A program made the translations under genes and the position numbers. This document shows positions 8,485 through 17,013 of a DNA stretch of 64,000 nucleotides, piece by piece; positions within the stretch are counted from its first letter, which is position 1; the number at the start of each line of letters is the position of its first letter. Location of the stretch: the NCBI RefSeq assembly GCF_002810445.1, contig NZ_NEXS01000003.1, forward strand, positions 1 through 64,000. The letters run 5' to 3'. The notes under the pieces were generated by a model, which saw nothing but the letters and a program-made list of their open reading frames with translations, made no database searches and had not been told where the DNA came from. Origin of the DNA: Advenella sp. S44 (lineage in GTDB: Bacteria > Pseudomonadota > Gammaproteobacteria > Burkholderiales > Burkholderiaceae_B).

Positions 8485-9312
8485 ATGACCGTCCTGACCA
8501 TTATTGCCCTACTGGCGCTGGGCGCCTTTGGCGGCTTCATGGCTGGCCTGCTTGGCGTGGGCGGCGGTATGGTGTTGGTGCCGTTTCTGACTTTGCTGTT
8601 CGGCGCCTCACTGATGTCGCCTGACCTTGCCGTGCACTCAGCCATTGCGACCAGCATGGCCATGATTCTGTTTACCTCAATTTCCAGTATGCGAGCCCAC
8701 CACCGGCAAGGCGCTGTGCTCTGGTCTGTCGTATTTACGCTGGCGCCGGGCATTGTGCTGGGCGGCCTGCTGGCCGGCGGGGCGGTGTTTGCCTATTTGC
8801 ATGGCGCGGCGCTGTCTTTGTTCTTTGCCCTGTTCGTGGGCTACTCAGGCATGAACATGTTGCGTAATAAGAAGCCCAAGCCGTCCCGGCAATTGCCTGG
8901 CATGGCGGGGCGCACGGCCGCCGGCACGGGGATCGGCTTTATCTCGGGACTGGTGGGTGCCGGCGGCGGATTCCTGTCGGTTCCTTTCATGGTCTGGTGC
9001 AATGTGCCTTTGCGTAATGCGGTCGCGACATCCGCCGCGCTGGGCTTTCCCATCGCACTGTCCAATAGCGTCGGGTATATTCTGTCGGGAATCAGGGAAG
9101 TTGGCATCGGCGACGGCATGCTGGGCTATGTTTACTGGCCCGGCCTGGTGCTGCTGGTCATCATGAGCGTATTGATGGCCCCCGTAGGAGCGCGCCAGGC
9201 ACATACCCTGCCTGTGGACAAATTGCGTAAGGTTTTTGCCTGCCTGTTGTTTGCGCTAGCTGCGTACATGCTGTTCAAGGCCATGCAGCAGTTTGGTATT
9301 TTTGCACAGTAA
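8485..9312 (+). CDS. TSUP family permease (TauE/SafE sulfite exporter family)
   Basis: A 275-residue polytopic inner-membrane protein with about eight helices. It shows the two related halves typical of the TauE/SafE family: GGFMAGLLGVGGGMVLVP near the N-terminus and GFISGLVGAGGGFLSVP near residue 150. Some family members export sulfite or sulfoacetate; most are uncharacterised. The ATG at 8485 is chosen because GGAGAG lies about 10 bases upstream; an in-frame GTG at 8464 is the alternative. It follows the HisP gene by 82 bp on the same strand. A sulfoacetate-type catabolic cluster lies 14 kb away, but no direct link can be shown from sequence. Confidence 0.88.
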   Translation: MTVLTIIALLALGAFGGFMAGLLGVGGGMVLVPFLTLLFGASLMSPDLAVHSAIATSMAMILFTSISSMRAHHRQGAVLWSVVFTLAPGIVLGGLLAGGAVFAYLHGAALSLFFALFVGYSGMNMLRNKKPKPSRQLPGMAGRTAAGTGIGFISGLVGAGGGFLSVPFMVWCNVPLRNAVATSAALGFPIALSNSVGYILSGIREVGIGDGMLGYVYWPGLVLLVIMSVLMAPVGARQAHTLPVDKLRKVFACLLFALAAYMLFKAMQQFGIFAQ

Positions 9313-9338
9313 CAACGTTAATCGCCGGCGGCCTGGCC

Positions 9339-10160
9339 TTAACGGCGCGGCGGCCGAAAGACCTGCCTGTCTTCATAAAAAGCCGGATCTTCACTGGCGG
9401 CATCCCAGCCCGGGATGCCCATGACCGGCAAGGGGCAATGAGGTTTGACCAGCAGGGGTTCCTGCCTCAGGATTTTATCCAGCGCGTTCGCCATGACTTC
9501 GTCAATATCACAGGCGTTGACGCCAGCCGGGATGCGTATCACATTGGCTGTGATCGCCTTGTAGGGGGTGACGCATTTTTCCAGCAGGGCGTGGCCGATA
9601 ATGGCCACTTGCGTTTGCTGCCACAAGTCGCGCTGTTGCACGAAAGCGCGATGCCAGTCACGTTGCTCAATAGACTCCCACAAGGCTTGAGGCGCCTGCA
9701 GAAAAACGCCGCCTTCGTCCAGCAACGTGATCGTATCGCGGATCACGCCGCGCCGCTGACCTACGCCCTGGTGAAGAATTTGCTGGCACTGGATCCTGTT
9801 GAACAGGGTTTTCACTTTAGGGAATCTGAACCAGCAAAGGCCATTGAAAAAATCATGCAGATTGTCGCGCGTCGGGCAAAGGCCGTTTTGTCCGATAAAT
9901 GACTCATAGGCCACTCCTGCCGGCAACGAGCACTGATCGGTGAAGCGCACGGGGCATGCCGCCGGCGCCAATGCATTGAGCAACTGCGCCACCGGTATGG
10001 ACGCGGTGGGGCTTGGCTGCGCGCCAGGCGCATCCGGCAAAGCCGTTTTGGCAAGCGGCCCCAGTTGCGCTTGCCAGCGCGTGCCGCCCGGCAGCCATGC
10101 GCGCAACGGCGTCCACCATGGACGCGTGGTATCCAGGCTGCCGAGTACATCGACAATCAT
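9339..10160 (-). CDS. DUF3025 domain-containing protein
   Basis: A 273-residue soluble protein of unknown function, assigned to the DUF3025 family typical of beta- and gamma-proteobacteria. Recognisable family stretches are the YESFIGQNG-TRDNLHDFFNGLCWFRFPK region, then RDTITLLDEGGVFL, ALWESIEQRDWHRAFVQQRD and IIGHALLEKCVTPYKAITA. No catalytic motif is assigned. It is convergent with the TSUP gene (26 bp apart) and lies 38 bp downstream of the same-strand creA gene, so the two may be cotranscribed. Confidence 0.8.
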   Translation of the reverse strand: MIVDVLGSLDTTRPWWTPLRAWLPGGTRWQAQLGPLAKTALPDAPGAQPSPTASIPVAQLLNALAPAACPVRFTDQCSLPAGVAYESFIGQNGLCPTRDNLHDFFNGLCWFRFPKVKTLFNRIQCQQILHQGVGQRRGVIRDTITLLDEGGVFLQAPQALWESIEQRDWHRAFVQQRDLWQQTQVAIIGHALLEKCVTPYKAITANVIRIPAGVNACDIDEVMANALDKILRQEPLLVKPHCPLPVMGIPGWDAASEDPAFYEDRQVFRPPRR

Positions 10161-10198
10161 GCCAGGCGGCCTTGCATGCTATGACCTGTCATACCGGT

Positions 10199-10696
10199 TC
10201 ACTTGAATGTGATGGCCGGCTCGACCTCGCGCCAGGGCATCAACGGGACCACGGATATGCTGTTGAAGGGCGAGCCGTCAATCAGCTTTTCACTCACAAC
10301 CAGGTAGATCAGGGACTGGTTCTCGACGTCGACCAGGCGCGAGACGTTCAGTCCCTTGAACAGAAAACTCATGCGCTGGGTAAATACGTCTTGCTGTACC
10401 TTGCGCACGGGCTGCGTTGCTTTGAGCGGGCCGGTCTGACGGCACGACAAAGAGAACCGGGACGGATTTTCAGCAAAACCCAGCGCACCGGTCACTCCGC
10501 CCGTTTTTGCGTAGGACAAGTGACAAGTTACGCCGTCGATTTGTGGATCTTTGAAAGACTGCACGCAGACCTTGTCATTGTTCAGGATGCGCCAGGTGGT
10601 GCTGACACAGCCGATATCAACGGCACGGGCATTGGCGGGACCGGCCGTGCAGAGCATTGCGGCGCCGACAAAAAGCGCTCGTAAAAATAGTTTCAT
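10199..10696 (-). CDS. creA: CreA family periplasmic protein
   Basis: A 165-residue exported protein. The signal peptide runs to about residue 23 (ends GPANARA) and the mature part starts IGCVSTTWRILNND, followed by ICVQSF-like VCVQSFKDPQIDGVTCHLSY and a C-terminal SVVPLMPW, all hallmarks of the CreA family (function unknown, periplasmic). Two mature cysteines flanking the conserved core could form a disulfide. The ATG at 10696 is preferred to an upstream TTG at 10711 because it gives a clean signal peptide. Confidence 0.85.
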   Translation of the reverse strand: MKLFLRALFVGAAMLCTAGPANARAVDIGCVSTTWRILNNDKVCVQSFKDPQIDGVTCHLSYAKTGGVTGALGFAENPSRFSLSCRQTGPLKATQPVRKVQQDVFTQRMSFLFKGLNVSRLVDVENQSLIYLVVSEKLIDGSPFNSISVVPLMPWREVEPAITFK

Positions 10697-10921
10697 GATT
10701 TCCAGGGGCAAAGGAGTCTGATCTCGGCAAAGAGTTTACACCCAATCGGAGCCACGCAACAGTTGGATGACCCGGGCTGGCATGGACGCGAAAATCGCCA
10801 CCGCGCCTGCTGCCAAATGCGACTACAATAGATTCGCAGCTTGCTGCGTCCGAAAGCAACACGAGACAACAGCGCATCGTCTGTCAGGTCCCTCTGTCGA
10901 CAACCGCTTACGAATCAACCT

Positions 10922-11311
10922 ATGGAAAAACTACGTATTGATAAATGGCTCTGGGCAGCACGTTTTTACAAGACGCGCTCGCTGGCCGCCACCGAAATCG
11001 GCAAGGGCCGGGTGCTGGTCAATGACCAGCCGGTCAAGCCTGCTCGCGAAGTGAATATAGGCGATCTGATCGCGGTCAGGCGCGACCAGACCACGACCAC
11101 GGTCCAGGTGCTGGCGTTGTCTGCGGTCCGGGGCCCCGCGCCAGTTGCCCGAACGCTTTATGAAGAGACCGAAGCGAGCCGGCTGGCCCGCGAAGCTGCG
11201 CAGGAGCAGCGGCGTCTGGCAGGCGAACCGGCTCTCAGTATTATGCAAGGCCGTCCTACCAAGCGGGATCGTCGCCAGCTGGAGCAGGTGAAAAAGGGCG
11301 GCGAGTGGTGA
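10922..11311 (+). CDS. hslR: Ribosome-associated heat shock protein Hsp15 (S4 domain)
   Basis: A 129-residue S4-domain RNA-binding protein. The N-terminus RIDKWLWAARFYKTRSLA and the GRVLVNDQPVKPAREV core match Hsp15, which binds 50S subunits carrying stalled nascent chains and helps recycle them. A basic C-terminal tail (RPTKRDRRQLEQVKK) is also typical. The frame is open upstream to 10841, but the ATG at 10922 matches the family start. It stands alone between the divergent creA gene and the gamma-glutamyltransferase gene on the same strand. Confidence 0.92.
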   Translation: MEKLRIDKWLWAARFYKTRSLAATEIGKGRVLVNDQPVKPAREVNIGDLIAVRRDQTTTTVQVLALSAVRGPAPVARTLYEETEASRLAREAAQEQRRLAGEPALSIMQGRPTKRDRRQLEQVKKGGEW

Positions 11312-11500
11312 AACGGCCCCCTTTTGCATGAGAATAAAAACAGATTGTAAGAAGGGTTAAACAGCGGTATCCACATCTATCAATTTATGGTGGATGATTT
11401 TACAATCTTGTTCAATCATTTGACACACACGCGCGCCAGCACAGCGCCAGGTCGTACCGCTAGTGCAGGATACGTATCTAAAAAACCGAGGAGTACAGAC

Positions 11501-13282
11501 ATGTTGTTCAATAAAACAATAAGCCGGCTTTCGCTGTCGGCAATCTGCATGAGTGTCGCATTGGCGCTGAGTGTTGGCCCTGTCGCGGCGCAACAGCAGC
11601 CCGCCAGCACCGTCAACCTGCCCGCGCCGCCTACCATCAAGTATGACTATGACATGGATATCTTCCATCCAGTCAGCGCCAGAAACGGCATGGTGGCATC
11701 CGAACAGCGTCTGGCTTCGGAAATCGGCCTGGAAATCCTCAAAAAGGGCGGCAATGCTATTGATGCCGCCGTGGCGGTCGGCTTTGCCCTGGCAGTCGCG
11801 CTGCCCAACGCCGGAAACTTGGGCGGAGGCGGCTTTATGTTGGTCAATGACGCCAAGTCGGGCAAAACCATTGCGCTCGATTTTCGGGAAATGGCCCCGG
11901 CCAAGGCAGGTCGCGACATGTATCTGGACGACAAAGGCCAGGTCATCAACAATAAATCCCTGTATACCCACTTTGCCGTTGGCGTGCCCGGCACGGTCAA
12001 GGGAATGGAACATGCCCTGAAAAAATGGGGCACCATGTCGCTTGCCGATGTGATTCAGCCGGCCATCGCGCTTGCTGAAAACGGCTATGCGGTCAGCCCG
12101 ACACTGGCAGAAGCCCTGGAGGTGGAAAAAGACAACCTGGGCAAATGGGATTCGACCAAGGCCATTTTCTTCAAGGACGGCGAACCGCTCAAGGCGGGTG
12201 ATAAACTGGTCATGAAAGACTTGGCTGCCTCCATGAAAATGCTCGCCGAGCAGGGCAGCGACGCCTTTTACAAGGGTGCCATTGCCGATCAGATCGTGCA
12301 GGAAATGAGCAAGCACAAGGGCCTGATCAGCAAAGAAGACCTGGCCAATTACAAAGTGATGGAACGCGAGCCGGTTACCGGCGAATACCGGGGCTATAAG
12401 ATCGTCTCCATGCCGCCTCCCAGTTCTGGCGGCATCCATATCATCCAGATGCTAAACGTGCTGGAACATTTCCCGCTGAATGAGTCGGGCCCCAATAGCG
12501 CCAAAACCATTCGCCTGATGGCCGAAACCATGAAGCGCGCTTATGCTGACCGCTCCGAACATCTGGGCGACACCGATTTTGTGAAAGTGCCGCAAAAAGG
12601 GCTGACCGCCAAATCCTATGCCGATGAGTTGGCCAAGCTGGTTGCCGAAGAGAAAGTGACGCCAGCCAAGGAGATCAAGCCCGGTGAGCCACAGAAGTAC
12701 GAAAGCGATCAGACCACGCACTACTCGGTCGTAGACAAGGACGGCAATGCGGTTGCAGTGACTTATACCCTGAACCTGAATTTTGGCAGCGGTATTGTTG
12801 CGGGCAATACAGGTATCTTGCTGAACAACGAAATGGATGACTTTTCTTCCAAACCCGGCGTGCCCAACGCTTTTGGTCTGATTGGGGGTGAGGCCAACGC
12901 GATCGAGCCCGGCAAGCGGCCGCTGTCGTCCATGACGCCAACCATGGTGCTCAAGGACAACAAGCCATGGTTGGTGACCGGCAGTCCCGGCGGCGCCCGT
13001 ATTATCACAACCGTATTGCAGACGCTCACCAACAGTATTGATTTCGGCATGAATCCTGCTGTTGCCGCAGCGCTGCCACGTTTTCACCATCAATGGTTGC
13101 CAGACGAGCTGCGACTGGAACCGGGATTCAGCCGGGACACCACCGAACTACTTAAAAAACAAGGCTACAAGGTTGTGGTCAAGCCCACAATGGGCCGTAC
13201 GCAAACCATACAGATTCGCGACAATATGATGTACGGTTACTCAGATCCGCGCAATCCGGATGGGGTGACGCTAGGGTATTGA
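11501..13282 (+). CDS. ggt: Gamma-glutamyltransferase (periplasmic)
   Basis: A 593-residue exported gamma-glutamyltranspeptidase of the Ntn-hydrolase superfamily. It hydrolyses glutathione or transfers its gamma-glutamyl group to amino acids. The signal peptide ends near VAAQQQP. The precursor cleaves itself before the nucleophilic threonine in DQTTHYSVVDKDGNAV, which is followed by conserved NLNFGSGI and a PLSSMTPT substrate loop, giving large and small subunits. GNAIDAAVA and LPNAGNLGGGGF mark the large subunit. The ATG at 11501 is preceded by GAGGAG. It is convergent with the prpF-like gene, with only 16 bp between the stops. Confidence 0.95.
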   Translation: MLFNKTISRLSLSAICMSVALALSVGPVAAQQQPASTVNLPAPPTIKYDYDMDIFHPVSARNGMVASEQRLASEIGLEILKKGGNAIDAAVAVGFALAVALPNAGNLGGGGFMLVNDAKSGKTIALDFREMAPAKAGRDMYLDDKGQVINNKSLYTHFAVGVPGTVKGMEHALKKWGTMSLADVIQPAIALAENGYAVSPTLAEALEVEKDNLGKWDSTKAIFFKDGEPLKAGDKLVMKDLAASMKMLAEQGSDAFYKGAIADQIVQEMSKHKGLISKEDLANYKVMEREPVTGEYRGYKIVSMPPPSSGGIHIIQMLNVLEHFPLNESGPNSAKTIRLMAETMKRAYADRSEHLGDTDFVKVPQKGLTAKSYADELAKLVAEEKVTPAKEIKPGEPQKYESDQTTHYSVVDKDGNAVAVTYTLNLNFGSGIVAGNTGILLNNEMDDFSSKPGVPNAFGLIGGEANAIEPGKRPLSSMTPTMVLKDNKPWLVTGSPGGARIITTVLQTLTNSIDFGMNPAVAAALPRFHHQWLPDELRLEPGFSRDTTELLKKQGYKVVVKPTMGRTQTIQIRDNMMYGYSDPRNPDGVTLGY

Positions 13283-13298
13283 ATGGCGGGTCTTTCCT

Positions 13299-14468
13299 TC
13301 AGCGTACCTGCGCCGGGGCGACATCGCCAGGCACCCACACTTGCCCTGTCATCAGTCGGCGGGCACTGCGACTCATGCTGACACAGTCCAGCTGCCAGCC
13401 GTCTGCGGTTTTACGGGTGCTGGCGCCAACCCGCAAGGATCCCGAAGGATGGCCAAACGTGAGCGACTGAACCGGGCCTCCCAGAATGCGCGAAACCACG
13501 GTGTCCGCAATCGCGGCTGCGACTGCAATGCCGATGGCGCCGGTGCCTGTCATGGCATGATGCAGCTTGCCCATGGACAAAATGCGAGCGCAAATATCCA
13601 CGCTGCTTGCCAACACGTGCGCGCCATCTGATGCCGTATAGGATTGAGGCGCAGCAAAAAAGGCGATCTTGGGCGTGGATGGCATGTGCGCGCTGGCTTG
13701 TTCGGTCGTTTCTACCATTCCCATGGCCACGGCCGCCTGCGCGCGGATTTGCTCCAGCTTGGCAAGCAGTTGCGTGTTGCTGTTCACGTCTTTCTGCAAT
13801 TCGGTCGCGTGCAGGCCCAGTACCGAGGCATCAATAAATACCGCCGGGTTGCCGGCGGTAAGCAGCGTGGCCTCGATCAGGCCAACGCCTGGCACGTCCA
13901 GGTTATCCAGTACCCTGCCGGTCGGGAAGAGCGAGCCTGTGCCGGCGCCGCCGATAAAGTCCAGCTCTATTTCAGCTGCCGCAAAAGTGACGCCGTCCAG
14001 GTGAAAATCACCGGTCTCCTGCACCTGTCCGCTGACCAGAGGCACACGGGATACGATGACCTGCTCGATATTGCGCTGCCAAATCCGGATGGTGGCGTGG
14101 CTGCCGCTGCCAGGCGGCACCAGACCCGAGAAAATGGCAAACGGGCCTACCGCCGCACTCAGGTTACCGCAATTGCCGCTCCAGTCAATGAGCGGCTTGT
14201 CGACGGCAACCTGGCCGAACAGATAATCGACATCGCAACCGGGACGGGTCGATTTGCGCAGAATTACCACTTTGCTGGTGCTTGAGCTGCCTCCTCCCAT
14301 ACCGTCGATCTGCTGGCTATAGCGATCCGGACTACCCAGGACTCTTAATAGCAGTGCATCGCGCAGTTGTGGTTCCCGCGGAAGATCATCCTCAAGAAAA
14401 AATACGCCTTTACTGGTGCCACCGCGCATATAGGTGGCATTGATCGCAATTTGGGGAGCTATGGACAT
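13299..14468 (-). CDS. PrpF domain-containing protein (aconitate/methylaconitate isomerase or oxalomesaconate tautomerase family)
   Basis: A 389-residue protein of the PrpF family, which uses the two-lobed diaminopimelate-epimerase fold to move double bonds in tricarboxylic acids. Visible family signatures are YMRGGTSKGVFF at the N-terminus, IDGMGGGSSSTSK and DWSGNCGNLSAAVGPFA. Relatives are PrpF (2-methyl-trans-aconitate isomerase) and GalD-type oxalomesaconate tautomerases. No acnD or prpC gene is adjacent, so the methylcitrate cycle assignment is not supported and I leave the symbol blank. It is divergent from the nitronate monooxygenase-like gene, with 235 bp between. Confidence 0.88.
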   Translation of the reverse strand: MSIAPQIAINATYMRGGTSKGVFFLEDDLPREPQLRDALLLRVLGSPDRYSQQIDGMGGGSSSTSKVVILRKSTRPGCDVDYLFGQVAVDKPLIDWSGNCGNLSAAVGPFAIFSGLVPPGSGSHATIRIWQRNIEQVIVSRVPLVSGQVQETGDFHLDGVTFAAAEIELDFIGGAGTGSLFPTGRVLDNLDVPGVGLIEATLLTAGNPAVFIDASVLGLHATELQKDVNSNTQLLAKLEQIRAQAAVAMGMVETTEQASAHMPSTPKIAFFAAPQSYTASDGAHVLASSVDICARILSMGKLHHAMTGTGAIGIAVAAAIADTVVSRILGGPVQSLTFGHPSGSLRVGASTRKTADGWQLDCVSMSRSARRLMTGQVWVPGDVAPAQVR

Positions 14469-14703
14469 GATACGACGGGCTTCCTGTCAATCTGATAATA
14501 CGTTTAGTGTGGCCACTGACACGGCAATTGTAAGACGGAACGCCCAAAACCACGACGCGAGGTATGGCAAGGACAAATTTCACCTGTCGATTTGGTATGA
14601 TGAGCCGGCAAACCTGATGTCGGATATCGTGGAGCACGGCGGGCCCAGTCCCTTATGGCTTTGTCCCGGCAAGGGCAACGCCGTCACGCAAAAGGGAAAC
14701 GTC

Positions 14704-15759
14704 ATGAGCAAGTCGCTGATCCAGTTATTGAATACCACATATCCATTGATTCAGGCTCCTATGGCCGGCGTCTCTACGCCTGCGCTGGCTGCTGCGGTTT
14801 CAGAAGCCGGCGCTCTCGGCTCACTGGGGCTGGCGTCAGCCTCGCTCGATCAGGCGGCAAGCATGATCCGCGAAGTGCAGAGCCTGACGCGCAAACCGGT
14901 CAACGTCAATTTCTTCTGTCATCAGCCCACCGTGGCGGATCCTGTCGCCAACCAGGCGTGGCTGGATCATCTGCGCCCGATGTTTGACGAGTTTGGCGCA
15001 ACGCCGCCATCAGAGCTCAGGGATATTTACCGGCCATTTCCGGGCTACGCACAGATGCTGGAACTGGTGCTGGAAACTCGTCCCGCCGTGGTGAGTTTTC
15101 ATTTTGGGCTGCCCTCCCAAGAGTATATTGATGCGCTGAAAAATGCGGGTATTGTGTTGATGGCCACCGCGACCACGCCGGCCGAGGCCCGGCAGATTGA
15201 GACCGCCGGTATTGATGTGCTGGTTGCCCAGGGTTATGAAGCCGGTGGACATCGTGGCGTATTCGATCCGGAAAACGGTGATGCCCAGTTTGGGACGTTT
15301 GCGCTGGTGCATATGCTGGCTAAACAGTCCTCATTGCCCGTAGTGGCTGCCGGTGGCATTATGGACGGCGATGCGATTAAGGCCGCGCTGGCCCTGGGAG
15401 CGTCTGGGGTGCAATGCGGTACGGCGTTTGTGTTATGCCCTGAGTCGGCCGCCAATGACGCTTACCGGCAGGCCTTGCAAAGCGAACGCGCTTATGACAC
15501 CCGTGTTACGATCACGCTCTCGGGCCGCGCAGCGCGGGGCCTGCGCAATCGACTGTATATTGACGAGCCATCCGCTGCGCGTCCGGCAACGCCGGGTTAT
15601 TCCATGACTTATGACGCGGCCAAGGCGCTCAATGCCGTCGCCAGCGCCAGGGGCAATTATGACTTTGCTGCGCAATGGGCCGGTCAGGCGGCGGCACTGG
15701 CCCGGCCGATGTCGGCAGCGCAAATGGTGCAGACGCTGGCCGATGAAGCCGGCTGGTAA
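14704..15759 (+). CDS. NAD(P)H-dependent flavin oxidoreductase, nitronate monooxygenase-like
   Basis: A 351-residue FMN-dependent TIM-barrel enzyme of the nitronate monooxygenase family. It begins with the FMN-site pattern YPLIQAPMAGVSTPAL, carries the conserved GYEAGGHRG loop with the family histidine, and phosphate-binding AAGGIMDGDAI and GASGVQCGTAF. Nitronate monooxygenases oxidise alkyl nitronates such as propionate-3-nitronate, but many relatives have other quinone-reductase roles. The ATG at 14704 follows AAAGGGAAAC; the frame is open further upstream without a better start. It is convergent with the MFS gene downstream. Confidence 0.88.
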   Translation: MSKSLIQLLNTTYPLIQAPMAGVSTPALAAAVSEAGALGSLGLASASLDQAASMIREVQSLTRKPVNVNFFCHQPTVADPVANQAWLDHLRPMFDEFGATPPSELRDIYRPFPGYAQMLELVLETRPAVVSFHFGLPSQEYIDALKNAGIVLMATATTPAEARQIETAGIDVLVAQGYEAGGHRGVFDPENGDAQFGTFALVHMLAKQSSLPVVAAGGIMDGDAIKAALALGASGVQCGTAFVLCPESAANDAYRQALQSERAYDTRVTITLSGRAARGLRNRLYIDEPSAARPATPGYSMTYDAAKALNAVASARGNYDFAAQWAGQAAALARPMSAAQMVQTLADEAGW

Positions 15760-15771
15760 GCAATTTATTGG

Positions 15772-16965
15772 CTAGGCACGTTGCTGGTCTTTGCGCAAAA
15801 TGATGCCTCGCATCAGAAAAATCACCAGGCCGATCAGAGTCATCAACAGGCCCGCCCACACCGGTGATACCAGCCCAAGGCCCGCAGTGATGGTCAGGCC
15901 GCCCAGCCAGGCGCCCAGGGCATTGGCGGCATTGAAAGCGGCATGCGTTAATGCACCCATCAATGTCGGCGCCTGTGGGGCACTGAGCATGATCTGAACC
16001 TGCATGGAAGGCACTACCAGCATGGAGCTGAAGGCGATGCCGAACATGCAGATCAGTAGCATCCATGACGAACTGGCGGTCAGGCCCAGCGTCGCCAGCA
16101 CAATCAACACGCAACAGAAGCCGATAATGATTCCCCGCTGTGGATATTTGTCGGCCAGATGTCCGCCCAGCAGATTGCCGCTGGTCATGCCTGCGCCAAA
16201 AGTCATTAATGCCACAGGTATCATTGCTGCAGGCAAACGGGCGACATCGGTCACCATGGGGCCGATATAGGTATAGACGGCAAAAACGCTGCTGGTGCCA
16301 ATGGCAATGATCAGCAGCAGAAACCAGGCTTTGGGGGTTTTCAGACCGTGCAGTTCCTGGCTGACCGGATTGCCTTTGAGTGCAGCAGATTTGGGCAGCC
16401 AGCGCCACAGGCAACCGAATGCCAGCAGGCCGAAGAGGGCGACCAGAAAATAGGTATTGCGCCAACCGAGCGCCTGCCCGGCAAAAGTGGCGGCAGGCGC
16501 GCCGATGATATTGGCTACGGTCAGCCCCAGCAAAATCAGCGATACGGCTCTGCCGGTTTTACTTTTGCCAACCAGATGGGCGCCGGCCACCACGCCCGCG
16601 CCAAAATAGCAGCCATGGGGCAGCCCCGTCAGAAACCGTGCCACAATGAGCCATTCGATGGATGGCGCCAGTGCAGAGAGTACATTGCCCACGATGAACA
16701 TGAAAAACAGTAAAAGCAGAAATGGTCGTCTGTGCAGGCGGGCGCCTGCCATGGTTAGTAATGGGGCGCCGGCCACCACGCCGACGGCGTAGGCGGAAAT
16801 GGCATGGCCTGCTGAAGGTATGCTTACCTGCAGATCGGTGACAATGAGCGGCAATATGCCCATGCTGGCAAATTCGGTGGTGCCGATACAAAAGCTGCCG
16901 AAGGACAAGGCGAGCAGGGCCAGAGCCACGTTATGTGGCGTTGCGCCGGAGGTGGGTTGTTGCAT
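15772..16965 (-). CDS. MFS transporter (DHA1 family, AraJ/YdhP type)
   Basis: A 397-residue, 12-helix major facilitator of the drug:H+ antiporter-1 group. The N-terminal helix contains the GTTEFASMGILPLI motif typical of AraJ/YdhP/SotB sugar- or drug-efflux proteins, and motif C-like GAPAATFAGQALGWRNTYF follows in helix 5. The substrate is not predictable. It lies 48 bp downstream of the same-strand CoA transferase gene, so it may be the distal gene of a nitroreductase-CoA transferase-MFS unit. Confidence 0.87.
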   Translation of the reverse strand: MQQPTSGATPHNVALALLALSFGSFCIGTTEFASMGILPLIVTDLQVSIPSAGHAISAYAVGVVAGAPLLTMAGARLHRRPFLLLLFFMFIVGNVLSALAPSIEWLIVARFLTGLPHGCYFGAGVVAGAHLVGKSKTGRAVSLILLGLTVANIIGAPAATFAGQALGWRNTYFLVALFGLLAFGCLWRWLPKSAALKGNPVSQELHGLKTPKAWFLLLIIAIGTSSVFAVYTYIGPMVTDVARLPAAMIPVALMTFGAGMTSGNLLGGHLADKYPQRGIIIGFCCVLIVLATLGLTASSSWMLLICMFGIAFSSMLVVPSMQVQIMLSAPQAPTLMGALTHAAFNAANALGAWLGGLTITAGLGLVSPVWAGLLMTLIGLVIFLMRGIILRKDQQRA

Positions 16966-17013
16966 GAAATATAGAGTCGTGAGGTGGAATAGGCACGAGG
17001 CCGCAATGGCGTT

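Noticed and set aside
13299-14468. Methylcitrate-cycle prpF
   Set aside because: No acnD, prpC or prpB next to it; only the family can be supported.
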